The notes beneath the pieces were generated by a model. It saw only the letters and a list, made by a program, of their open reading frames with translations, did no database searches and was not told the DNA's origin. Of a DNA stretch of 64,000 nucleotides, positions 54,207 to 64,000 are shown in pieces. This DNA is from Chloranthus sessilifolius (Eukaryota; Streptophyta; Magnoliopsida; Chloranthales; Chloranthaceae), in NCBI GenBank assembly GCA_021018995.1, contig CM037598.1, positions 78,324,671 to 78,388,670 on the forward strand, written 5' to 3'. The first letter of the stretch is position 1. Every line of letters starts with the position of its first letter. Both the position numbers and the translations under genes were made by a program.

Positions 54207-55028
54207 AGAAAACTTAACCCACACATGTAGGAAGTGGTCATGAAGGAAGTAGTCAAACTTCTTGATGCTGGGGTCATTTACCCTATCTCGGATTCTCAAT
54301 GGGTGGCACCTACCCAGGTGGTGCCCAAGAAATCGGGGATCACAGTAGTTCACGCAGACTCATATGAGCTGATTCCAATCAGGCAGACCACTGGTTGGAG
54401 GGTGTGTATTGATTGTCGGAAGCTCAATGAGAAAACTAGCAAAGATCACTTCCCATTGCCCTTCATAGATCAGATCTTAGATAAGCTGGTAGGTAAGGTT
54501 TTTTATTATTTTCTTGATGGTTGTTCGAGATACAACCAGATTCCTGTATACCCACAAGATCAAGAAAAAATCACATTTATATGTCCATTTAGAACCTTTG
54601 CATATAGAAGGATGCCATTTAGTTTATGTAATGCACCTGCCACCTTTCAAAGATGTATGTATACAATTTTTTTTGACATGATTGATTAGTTTTTAGAGAT
54701 TTTCATGGATGATTTCTCTATTTTTGTAGATAATTTTAGCCAATGATTGCACCATCTCAGCCTTGTGTTGCAAAGGTGTGAGGAGACCAACCTTGTCTTG
54801 AGCTGGGAAAAGAGTAATTTTATGGTGACTCAAGACATTGTCCTAGGACATGTTGTTTCCCAAAGAGGGATTGAGGTTGATCAGGCTAAGATTGATTTAA
54901 TAGCACACATGTCTCCACCCAAAACTATCAAACAAGTCAGATTATTCTTGGGACATGCTATTTTCTATAGGAGGTTCATCAAAGACTTTAGCAAAATCTC
55001 CAAGCCTATTTGCCACTTGTTGTGCTAA
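54207..55028 (+). pseudogene. Athila reverse transcriptase
   Basis: DSQWVAPTQVVPKKSGITVV, RVCIDCRKLNEKTSKDHFPL, RMPFSLCNAPATFQRCM and, after an in-frame TAG at 54687-54689, IFMDDFSIFVD, the catalytic block. Then LVLSWEKSNFMVTQDIVLGH and AIFYRRFIKDFSKISKPIC. Order and wording are Athila-like. At least three stops. Confidence 0.9.
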
Positions 55029-55560
55029 GAGGTTCCATTTGTGTTCAATGATGAATGCCTAGCTGCTTTTAAACTCTTGAAGACCTGTTTGACTATTGCT
55101 CCTATACTGCAAGCTCCTGATTTCTCCATGCCATTCGAGCTAATGTGTGATGCATCAAATTTTGCTATTGGTTCAGTATTGGGACAAAGGAAAGATAAGG
55201 CACCATGTGTTGTGGCATATGCTAGTAAATCAATGATTGATGCTCAACTAAATTACACTACAACTGAAAAGGAGCTGTTGGCCATTGTGTTTGCCTTGGA
55301 AAAATTTCGGTCATATATATTGGGATCCAAAATTACTATGTTTACTGACCATTCAGCCTTGAAGTACCTCTTGTCTAAGAAGGAAGCTAAAGCTAGACTA
55401 ATTAGATAGATTCTTCTTTTGCAGGAATTCGACTTGGAAATCAAAGATAAGAAGGGGGTTGAAAATATGGTTGCAGACTACCTATCAAGGATCCCAAGTG
55501 CTGATATAGAGAGCTTGCCTATTAATGATTCCTTTCCAGATGAACAATTTTTTGTTGTGG
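55029..55560 (+). pseudogene. Athila RNase H
   Basis: FELMCDASNFAIGSVLGQRK, NYTTTEKELLAIVFALEKFR and MFTDHSALKYLLSKKEAKAR carry three active-site acids. The fourth, in VENMVADYLSRI, follows a TAG at 55407-55409. Confidence 0.88.
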
Positions 55561-56870
55561 AGATGAGTGGACCTTGATTTGCCAACATAGTAAACTACCT
55601 AGTTGTGGGAGGGATACCCCCACATTAGAATAAGGATGATAGGAATCTATTTTTCTTACAGATTCGATATTACATGTGGGAGGATCCTTACCTCTTTAAA
55701 ACTTGTGCAGACCAGGTGATAAGAAGATGTGTACCTAAAACTGAATTTGAAAACATCCTAACTATGTGTCATGAACAGGCTTGCAGGGGCCATTTCAAAG
55801 GGCAACAAAGCACAAGAAGGTGCAAATTGCTTCTTCATCGGCCCATTCATCTTCAAGGATGCAAAAGATTGCAAAGCCTGTTCTAGATGTCAGCAGATGG
55901 GAAGTATTTTTAAAAGAAACTCCATGCCCTTGCAACCTATGCTAGTTGTTGAATTATTTGACATATAGGGAATAGATTTTATGGGACCTTTTCCTTCTTC
56001 CTATGGGAACAATTACATCCTTGTAGCTGTGGACTATGTGTCCAAATGGGTTGAGGCCATAGCTACAAGAATAAATGATCACAGAGTTGTCATTAAGTTC
56101 TTAAAAGAGAATATCTTCTTTAGGTTTGGCACCCTTAGAGCTATTATTAGTGATGGAGGAAGTCACGTTTACAACAAATATTTTGACAAACTATTGGAAA
56201 AGTATTCTGTGACCCACTGAGTTGCAACTCCATACCACCCACAAACCAGTAGGCAGGTGGAGATTTTCAACAAGGAAATCAAACACATTTTAGAGAAGAC
56301 TGTGCGTGTTGATAGGAAAGATTGGTCCATAAAACTGTTGGATGCCTTGTGGGCTTATAGGACTGCCTATAAGACCCCAATAGGAATGTATCCATTCATG
56401 CTAGTATATGGCAAGACATGTCACCTACTTATAGAGTTAGAGCATAAAGCTTATTGGGCTATTAAAGCATTAAATTGTGACCTAACTTTTGTTGGTTTGC
56501 ACAGGAAGCTGCAGTTATCTCAGCTTGATGAGTTGAGGTTGGAAGCATACTCAAATACCCAGATTTACAAGGAGAAAACTAAAGCCTTTCATGATAGGCA
56601 CTTGCTGAGGAAAAAGTTCACAATAGGTGACAAGGTATGGCTGTTCAACTCTAGATTGAAATTCTTTCCAGGAAAATTATAGTCCAGATGGGATGGGCCT
56701 TATACAGTTTTACATGTCTCCCCATCCGGGGCTATGGAAATCATGGACCCTAAAGATGGTAGGGCCATAAAAGTCTATGGGCAAAGGCTGAAAATTTGTG
56801 TTGACAAAATCAGTGAGCCTGAGGAGACCATTGACCTTCAGGACCCTCTAACATGTACTTGATTTCCAGT
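55561..56870 (+). pseudogene. Athila integrase
   Basis: The finger region (GHFKGQQSTRR, CSRCQQMGSIFKRN in another frame) precedes the core: [35 protein letters not shown] with the second acid, and [17 protein letters not shown] with the third. [20 protein letters not shown] and [20 protein letters not shown] are C-terminal words. Stops at 55966, 56218 and 56680 divide it. It joins element DNA to the host chromosome in living relatives. Confidence 0.88.
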
Positions 56871-57149
56871 GTTGTATCATATGTACCATATGTATCTTTT
56901 CAAGTTGATTACTGTTTGCTTGTGAGTTTTGTTTGATGATGATAAAACTGTCGTGATGGGATTGGGACATCATTCCTCTTATGCCTGTAGTTTAGGGAGC
57001 TTTAGACTGTTGAAATAATTAGGAAATATTGAATGAGAACACAGGAAGGACCCATGCTGGGTCATTTAGTCAAATTTGTGAAGTGGACAGAGTTGGAGTG
57101 TCAAATCTGTTGGGGAATGAATTGGGAGCTGATTGCAAGCCTTTTTAAA
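56871..57149 (+). other. Athila spacer after integrase
   Basis: No coding signal. A transition to the motif array. Confidence 0.5.
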
Positions 57150-57660
57150 CTAAAATACAACCTGTCGATGGGTTCTATGAACATCTCGATAGGTTCTGAG
57201 AGTTCCCAGTTTGTATTTCGACAAGATCTAGAAGCTGTCGAGAGGTGTGAATTAATTCTCGACAGGTTCTGAAGGTGTAAATTTGGTTGTCGATAGGATC
57301 TGTGAAGGTTTCGACAGGTTCTGATGGCTTTAGTTGAATTCTCGACAGGTTCAGGGAACCTATTGAGAGGTTTTTTGCACCTCTCGAAGTGATTTTTCTG
57401 GAGCCTGGAACCTGTCGAGAGTATTATTTGTTGAGCTTAAAATACTTGTTGAGAGGTTCTATGAACCTCTTGAAATGAATTCTTTCGTAACCTTGGACCT
57501 GTCGACAGGATGGAATGAACCTCTCGTGAGGATCAGTTACTTTATACTCTTTGACAGGTTGCATCAACCTCTCGACATCTTTGCCCAATCCTGTCGACGC
57601 TCATTTCCCATTGCTTTAAACCTAGCGACAAATCTATTTTTGTCATTCGACAGCTTCTCT
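57150..57660. repeat. Array of quasi-palindromic TCGA motifs (internal)
   Basis: About twenty degenerate copies of CCTGTCGAGAGGTTC or CCTCTCGACAGGTTC, spaced 15-35 bases apart, fill this half kilobase. Examples: CTGTCGAGAGGTG at 57234, TCTCGACAGGTTC at 57257 and 57341, CCTGTCGACAGGAT at 57499. The same motif fills 62975-63500 in the LTR. Confidence 0.85.
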
Positions 57661-57977
57661 CTGAGCTTTAAATCTTCTTTGTCGATTTTCCAATTTTCCT
57701 TTTTCTCTCTCTACCTCACTGGTTGTTCCACCAAACACCTTGCCACTGTTCCAATTGCTTTAATTTCTCCAGGGCTATATTGTACACCTAATCTGAGTTG
57801 ATTTGGTACCGTGCACAGCGTGATTTGAGAAACCCCTAGTTTTCTATTGGTAAGTTCTTCTTCAGCTCCACTTTGTGATTTCCAAGTTTGGCACTTCAAT
57901 TTCTAATTTGTGTGGGTAATTTGAGCAATCAAAGAAGTCTGTGTGGTGATTGATATTGAGTTTGTGTTGATTGAGTA

Positions 57978-60600
57978 ATGGCTGGTCAAGAGGACACCTT
58001 GGCTAATCTTTTCAAAGTACCTTCCAAGTTCACCACCAAAGCCACTAGGAAGTCCAGTAGGCTCACCACACAATCCACAGAATCCCCACCTGTAAAAAGA
58101 AAGCTGGTCATGGACAAGTTGAGAAAACTGTGAAGTCCAAGAAAGCCAAGAAATCAAAGAGGGCCCAAACCAGTGAAGAATTGTTGAGGAGGCCCCTGAG
58201 GTAGAAATCCCTGTGCTTAAAATTTCTGAGTCTGATGATAGCCCTGTGGCTGAGCCTGAAGTCCCTGTGAACAGATCCATTCCCAATGAATTTGTGGATG
58301 CCTTAGGCCTAATCCCAGAGATAATTGTTGACACCCCCTACTTTTCTAAGGAGGAGGATTGCAAGGCCACAATGGACTATTTGGTGAAGGCAGGTCTGAT
58401 ACCACTGATGACCCCTTTTCAAGAAAAATCATATCTTAGGCTGGTCAAGTTATGATATTAGAACCTGAGGAAGGGGACCAAGCCAGGTTCATCTGAGCCT
58501 TGCCATGTGACTTTGATTGATAATGTAGAAATTGTGGTGGATTACAATGACATTGGATTGACATTGGGGGTTCCCTCAGTTTTTGATACAATTTATGGGT
58601 TTGGGGCACCTGAAAGTATGCATTTCAAAGTAATGGTAAGGCACCTCACTCAAGGCATTGTGGGGTCTGGGGAATCATCAATGAGGAGGGATCTCCATTC
58701 CAGCATGCTATTCTTTGATTCTATTTTGAGAAAAAATATATATGTCAGTGGACATCAGCAAGAGAGGAGAACACCAATAGTGGATGCCCTATACTTTTTC
58801 TCTAAGGGCTAGTTTTTAAATGCTGCTTGGCTGGTGTTTGAAGCAATGTTGGATGTGAATGACAAATGTAGGAAGGCCCAGGCCCTACCAGGGCTTCCCT
58901 ACAGCAGGCTCATCACTGCCTTGCTTAAGAGAGGTCATTTTGTTTTTAAAGGGGATGAGGAAGTGGAGATTGTTAAGCCTAAAGTGTTTGGAAAGAGGGC
59001 TTGGTCAGCCAGTAGGACCTTGATTGGAAAAAGCAAGAGTAAATCTGTTGAGAGTCTTAAAAGGGAGGCATCTCAAGTGGCCAGCTCTGCAGCTGCTCCT
59101 TTGATTCCCTCAGCACCTCCAGTCATCCCTTCCATTCCCTCCGTATCTATGCCTTTGACTGATATCCCTAGCTTTTCCATCCCATTAGCCTCTCTACCAT
59201 CCATCTCACCTTCTTTACCTTCCATCCCAGTTTCTATCCCTAGCAGCTCAGGAACCCCTTCAACCATCACCACATCCACACCTTTATCTACTCCTCTTAC
59301 CACAGCCTCCATCCTTACCTCAACTTCATCAGCTGACGTAGCCACTTCCCACCCTCCATCCCTACGCACTGACCCTACCTTCTCCATATCACCTCCACAT
59401 ACCCAGGACCAAGTAACCAGTGAGGGGTATTCATCTCTGATGCATTCCATCATGGACAATATTGAGCATGAGTACACCCCACTACCAGATTCTCCATAGC
59501 CCACCTCTCCACAGCCTACCCATTTACACACCCCACCCACCCCACCTTTTCACCATGCCCACACTCGACTAATCCAACCCACAACCCTGTCACACCTGAT
59601 CCCTCATATCCTCAACCTATTACTTTCCCTTCAAGCCCAAGTGATGGCCTATACCCACACCACAATCATCCATTGAGGCCACCCTCCTATCCATGAACTC
59701 CACCCTCCAAAACCAGGCCTCCATGCAAACTAGCCTCCAAGCCATCCATTCCACCTTGTCCCTTTTAGCCAAACCATCACAACAGCTATCTATCCCTCCC
59801 CAACCCATTACCTTAGCTATAACCCCCCTTGTTACTACCCTCATTGTACCTATCCCAGTTGTCCCTCCTCCCTCCTCCCACCTATACCAATGCCTCCACT
59901 CAAACTGAAACTAAACCAGAACCAGAACCCCAGCCTGACCCTATCCAACCTCCCATTATTCCCCTACCTCTGCCACCCATCCTCACACAATCCCAACCTA
60001 ATCTCCCACCTGTTTTAGCTACCTCTGATGCTGCCACTGATGTGGGAGACCTAATCCCAACCTCCTCAACCCTAACCCAAACTGGCCCAGATCCTGAACT
60101 TGATTTCCCTCAGTCCATGCTCCCTGCCTCTTCTTTTTCCCATCCTCCTCCATACTCTACCCTCCTCCATGTCATGAAACAAAACCACTACCTTAAAAGG
60201 GATGTTGTTCGAGGAATGGCTGCCCCCCGTAAAGCTCATTGCAGCCTTGGAGAAAATACATGCTGATGATGGATTAGAGAAGCGGTTGGCTACCTCCAAA
60301 GTAGTCAACAAGGCCACTAAAGAATTATATGAGAGTCAAGTTGCCCTGGCTGAGAAGAAAGCCGAAATCATCGAAAGGAGAGTGGCTGAACTGATTGGCA
60401 CAACACCTGCACAAGCCACTGCCCCTCTTGCCAGTTCACCCTTTCAGTAAGCCGAAAAAGGGAAGGATACAGCTACCCAGTCTAAGGAGGTAGCTACTAC
60501 CAAAAAAAGGACCAAGGCTGAGAAGAGAGCTGAGTTGAAAGCCTATGCTGCTCAATGTGGATTCGACCTTGATGACTTCTTCACCTCTGACTCTGAGTAG
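57978..60600 (+). pseudogene. Athila env-position ORF
   Basis: Starts MAGQEDTLANLFKVPSKFTT at 57978. Shifts near 58130 and 58190 lead to NEFVDALGLIPEIIVDTPYF, VDYNDIGLTLGVPSVFDTIY and SMRRDLHSSMLFFDSILRKN, a block shared by many Athila-type extra ORFs (the putative plant transposon protein domain). A Ser/Pro/Thr-rich stretch follows (59050-60150). The C-terminal part is charged and helical (KKAEIIERRVAELIGTTPAQ, KRTKAEKRAELKAYAAQCGF) and ends DDFFTSDSE. I see no signal peptide or membrane helix, so an envelope role is doubtful. At least six breaks. Confidence 0.75.
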
Positions 60601-60936
60601 CTTTAGCTTGTATTTAGGATTTTTACTTGATATTTTAGGCTTGCTACAGTTAGGTCGGATGCTTTTATATTTTTGTCCATATTTTTGTGTTATCAATGGA
60701 ATTTCTCTTTAGTCTATTTGCCGTGCTCTTCTTGCTGTCTTTTTGTTTTCTTGTTTGCTTTTTTGTCATTATTTGTGTCTTTTAAGTAATACTTATTCTT
60801 ATTTTGTTTGTGTATTGGTGTTCTTTATTTAACTGAGTGCCTCATTATTTATTTTTCTTTTCTTACTTATCTGTATCTATTTTTCTTTTGTTGCACATCT
60901 CTTTATCTTTCAATCAGTGAGGACACTGCTCCTCAT

Positions 60937-60949
60937 AGGTTTGGGGGTG
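60937..60949 (+). promoter_or_regulatory. Extra polypurine-tract-like motif
   Basis: AGGTTTGGGGGTG, identical to the tract that abuts the 3' LTR at 62585-62597. Confidence 0.6.
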
Positions 60950-61624
60950 TGGCAATTTGCCAATAGAGTAGTTAATGGTAGTGCAACAAGGTTATAATAG
61001 AAATCGAGAAAATAAAATAATTTCCCACCTGATTTTTTTAAATAGAAGAAATTAAAAAACTTTTTAAAACTGAAATGTGTTATAGTTCTAACATTTTCAT
61101 GAAGCAAATGTCAGGGATTTTTCAAAAATTAGTGCTTAGTGAACTTGAAAAGAGAGAAAATTGTGAGGATATACCCCAAAAATCTGATGAAAGACCATAC
61201 CCAGTGAGAATTGGGCCTGAAAAACTTTCTTTGAAGTGTGTTTGGCAATTTTTTCTGCTCTAAGGACTGATTGAGTCTACCTTTACTCACTAAAAATTAG
61301 GCAAATCTAAGTTAAAACAGCTTGACAGCACTCATGACATGAAGGACATGAAGGACATGAAGTAAGGCCATCCTTTGGATAGTCTGAGCTTAAAATTTCC
61401 CACCTTTGAACTGCCCTTGATACACACCATTTGACCCTTAGAAATCCCAGTTTTCTTTAATGAAAACCAAAAAATTTGAACCCAAAACCCTTTGACCTGT
61501 TTTAGTTCACCCTCAATCTGAGAAGTCAAGAAATAGAAGGAGAAGTGAGGTTAAAGGAGCATGGTTTGACAGTTGGTTGAAAGAGAAGAAAGCACATTTG
61601 GTGATAGTTGTGGCATTCCAGCCC

Positions 61625-61626
<2 letters not shown>

Positions 61627-61661
<35 letters not shown>
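61627..61661. repeat. (TA)n microsatellite
   Basis: About 17 TA repeats. Confidence 0.95.
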
Positions 61662-61663
<2 letters not shown>

Positions 61664-62584
61664 GGAGAAAAATACAAAAGAAAGACATACAAAAAGAAAA
61701 GAAAAATAGAAAAGCAAAACAAAAGAGTGAGAAAGAGAAGTCATTTCATTGAAAGATTGAAATGAGGATGAGAAACTGATCACTTCAAATCTGAAAATTC
61801 AAGAAGTAGATGGATTTATGCTGAAATGAAGAAGGTGTACATGCCACCTCCTTACCTTGTTGATTTCTCAAATTTGAATCCTTTTGTCCCCCTTTTATTA
61901 TTTGTAAACTTCACTCATAAGCCACATTACAACCCAATAAAAAGTCCTTACTGATCTGAATTAGATTGAGCTGTCATGTGAAGATGAGAATTTGTTTGAT
62001 CTATGGTGAAAGGAGTTAGAAAACTTTAGAAGTTAGAGAAATGCCTATGCTCATGCTTATAGTCCTATTTGAGAGCTATAATTGCTCTTGAGCTGTATGA
62101 ATTGATACACCCTTCTAGTTTTGTTGAGAGTGACAGCCCTGGTGAACTTTGGGTCTGAAATTAGGATTGATGGGGGCATTATCAAAACATGATTCTCAAT
62201 TTGAGAGTAAGCTTTGCATTAATGTTCGTACAAAATGCCTTGACATGAGCTGATTGACTGTGAAGGAGTTACAGTAGAATTTTAGTTTTAAACTGTCATG
62301 TTTTTGCTGAGAATCCTCTAAAACTGAAGGCACAAGGTGTGGATTGAATTTTATACTGCTTGAATTTTGTTTTAATGTGCTGCACTGATATTAACCGAGT
62401 CATTAGAGAAGTTTGTGGGCAACTTCATTGAAAACCCTCAGGAAACTTCACTCCTCTACTAAGGATCACCTAGGGGTTTAAAAGGCTTGATGCATACGCT
62501 AAATGCATTTGTGTTCCCTACAAAAGTGGCATTTTTTGTATAATTGTTTTTACTTTCTCCTTTGCTTTGGGACTAGCAAAGCTT

Positions 62585-62597
62585 AGGTTTGGGGGTG
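62585..62597 (+). promoter_or_regulatory. Athila polypurine tract
   Basis: AGGTTTGGGGGTG directly before the TGTTAAGCAG that opens the 3' LTR. Confidence 0.8.
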
Positions 62598-62974
62598 TGT
62601 TAAGCAGTAAAAAATATCATTTTTCACCTCCTAACCTGACCTTTGGTGGACCCGTGAGCTGACTAATAATGTGTTTGAAGTGTATTTTGTAGATAAGTAA
62701 TAAATTACAAGGTTAGTGCAGATATACACTTAAAATAGCCAAAGAAGCAAATTGCTGCTCAACATGTGACATTACAGCCCAAAGGCCAGCCAATCAAGCA
62801 GTTCACAAGAGCCTTAGAAGTTCATGAGATTGTCTTTAGCCCAACTGGGAATGCTTGAGGATGAGTGCAGTTGCAAGGAATGAGGATTGAATCCGCCAAG
62901 AGGTTGTTGGATGTTGAACAAATGAAGAATAACACACTTGAGAGGTGTGCCAGCTATGGAAGCACTAAAGTTAA

Positions 62975-63500
62975 GCTGTCGAGAGGTTCCTTGAAGCTGT
63001 CGAGAGCCCCCCAGTACCTGTCGAGAGGTTCTGAGGAGAAATTGTAAAGAGATTGAGAGGATGACAGATCCCGTCGAGAGGTTGAAAGTGCAACAAAATG
63101 ATCCTGTCGACACCTTACCTGAAAGTGCAGGAGAAGTCGAGAGGTTCCAAGTACATCTCGAGAGCTTCAGCTGAACTTGTAGAGCAGTCCAAGCCAACCT
63201 GTCGACAGCTTGCCTGAAGCTATGCTCAACCTCGCGAGGATCAACCAACCTGTCGAGAACTCAAAAGAAGCCTATAAAGCTGTCGATAGGAGTTTGTATA
63301 ACCAGTCGACAAGTTGATAATAACCTGTCGAGAGGATGAATGGAGAAATGGACAGAACGGTGAAACAAGCTTCCAATCCTGACAAGATATTTCAATCCTG
63401 TCGAAAGCCACATAGATCCTATTGATGAGTCATCAAAACCTATCAAAATGAAGAGTAAGGAGACAGAGAACCTGTTGAGAGGTTCCCTGAACCTCTCGAC
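62975..63500. repeat. Array of quasi-palindromic TCGA motifs (LTR)
   Basis: About twenty copies of the same motif as at 57150-57660, for example CTGTCGAGAGGTTC at 62977, CCTGTCGAGAGGTTC at 63017, CCTGTCGACAGCTT at 63199 and CCTCTCGACACTC at 63491. Confidence 0.87.
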
Positions 63501-63778
63501 ACTCGTATTAGGATCTTCTCAGTTCCTTTCACAGCAGCTGCCACACGCCTATGCTTTGTGCACACCTTCCAAAGCATGTCAACGACCACTGAGGGTATTT
63601 TTGGTACTCAATTATGCACGATTAGAAACCCTAACTGCCTCACATATATCTACCGGCTGTGGACCAATGGGAGAAGAGCTTCTAGAAGATAAATAAGCTA
63701 CATCAGCAACCCAGAATAACAAAATTATTCTCTTAGGCTCTGATTGGCTGAAACAGATCTGAGACAGAGGAAGAAGGT

Positions 63779-63786
63779 ATAAATAG
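63779..63786 (+). promoter_or_regulatory. TATA box of the Athila 3' LTR
   Basis: TATAAATA, with GATTGGCTG 30-40 bases upstream as a CCAAT-like element. It lies about 280 bases after the motif array. Confidence 0.7.
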
Positions 63787-64000
63787 AAGAGAACTTTTAC
63801 AAAAGAATCATCCAGAATTTGAGAGAACCAGAGCATAGCCTGAGATCCATTTTCCTCCAAGAACTCCCTCTCTCTTCCTTCTTCTCCCATTCTCTCTTTA
63901 GCCCATCATGAGTGGCTAACTACCTTTGAGCAGTAAGGGTGAGGTTGATTTGTAATTTGGGGAAGTTGAGAGCATTATTGTGGGTCGAATATTGCACAGA

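Larger units (their letters stand above)
60601..62584 (+). other. Athila 3' untranslated region
   Basis: About 2 kb of AT-rich non-coding sequence. It holds a (TA)n run (61627-61661), a 9-bp tandem AAGGACATG (61339-61362) and a first copy of the polypurine tract at 60937-60949. No coding signal. Confidence 0.65.
49790..64000 (+). mobile_element. Athila-type Ty3/gypsy element, decayed
   Basis: The order is 5' LTR, primer-binding site, gag, protease, RT, RNase H, integrase, a motif array, an extra ORF in the env position, a long 3' untranslated region, polypurine tract and the start of the 3' LTR, which runs beyond 64000. Extra ORF, long 3' region and a primer-binding site of the TGGC-x-CC type are typical of Athila. 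Stops and shifts occur in every gene. Confidence 0.88.
62598..64000 (+). repeat. Athila 3' LTR, runs off the window
   Basis: Opens TGTTAAGCAGTAAAAAATAT. The first 430 bases match the 5' LTR (49790-50222). Then comes a motif array (62975-63500) that the 5' copy lacks. TATAAATA at 63779 is a likely promoter. At least 1403 bp, longer than the whole 5' LTR. Confidence 0.82.

Noticed and set aside
57150..57660. CRISPR-like array
   Set aside because: Repeat units are short, degenerate and in both orientations, spacers vary, and the surroundings are a plant retroelement.
59073..59540. 155-codon minus-strand frame
   Set aside because: It is the shadow of the Ser/Pro/Thr-rich part of the Athila extra ORF on the other strand.

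Overview
This window looks like repeat-rich DNA from the nuclear genome of a flowering plant, probably a woody eudicot, although nothing here fixes the species. It is AT-rich. Nearly every coding trace is a decayed transposable-element protein of a plant lineage: Tekay-type and Tat/Ogre-type Ty3/gypsy, Athila, Ty1/copia, and L1-type LINEs with a DUF4283 ORF1. I found no intact cellular gene and no tRNA, rRNA or CRISPR array. The only host-gene sequences are broken fragments between about 28.7 and 34.7 kb. Element edges are exact where a terminal signature or target-site duplication (TSD) is quoted, and otherwise good to some tens of bases.

Region 1 (1-16880) is one old minus-strand LINE shattered by later insertions. 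A Tekay-type gypsy element enters from the left and ends with its 3' LTR at 5034. A plus-strand LINE sits at 7359-12318 with a 16-bp TSD, and it carries a solo LTR at 7576-9807 with a 5-bp TSD. CACTA-type MITEs sit at 12392-12543 and 13971-16624. The second MITE is split by a 2.5-kb terminal-inverted-repeat element, which itself holds two fold-back Mutator-like MITEs. Matching LINE domains reappear on both sides of each insertion, so the order of events can be read.

Region 2 (16880-28740) is MITE and microsatellite territory. It has three copies of a MITE tied to (TA)n runs, a GC-rich block with primer-binding-site-like motifs (20398-21350), a decayed Ty1/copia element (21856-26375), a 400-bp MITE with a perfect 9-bp TSD (27363-27762) and a long hairpin (28405-28560).

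Region 3 (28740-34650) holds fragments of at least three unrelated host genes, all on the minus strand: a GATL-type family-8 glycosyltransferase, two exons of a Rab GDP-dissociation inhibitor and two exons of a BOR-type boron transporter. There is also one splice-bounded exon I cannot name. Splice signals remain at several exon edges. This is the pattern left by a gene-capturing transposon (Helitron or Pack-MULE) and is the most interesting part of the window.

Region 4 (36150-49789) holds two Tat/Ogre-type gypsy elements pointing at each other's 5' ends. The minus-strand copy has a 2.6-kb LTR and a primer-binding site. The plus-strand copy begins abruptly at the LTR edge. Both are truncated in or near integrase.

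Region 5 (49790-64000) is an Athila-type element with a 5' LTR, primer-binding site, gag, protease, RT, RNase H, integrase, an extra env-position ORF, polypurine tracts and a 3' LTR that runs off the window. It carries two arrays of a short quasi-palindromic motif built on TCGA, one in the LTR and one just upstream of the extra ORF. Two Tekay-type LTRs in Region 1 also carry TCGA-core palindromes downstream of their TATA boxes.
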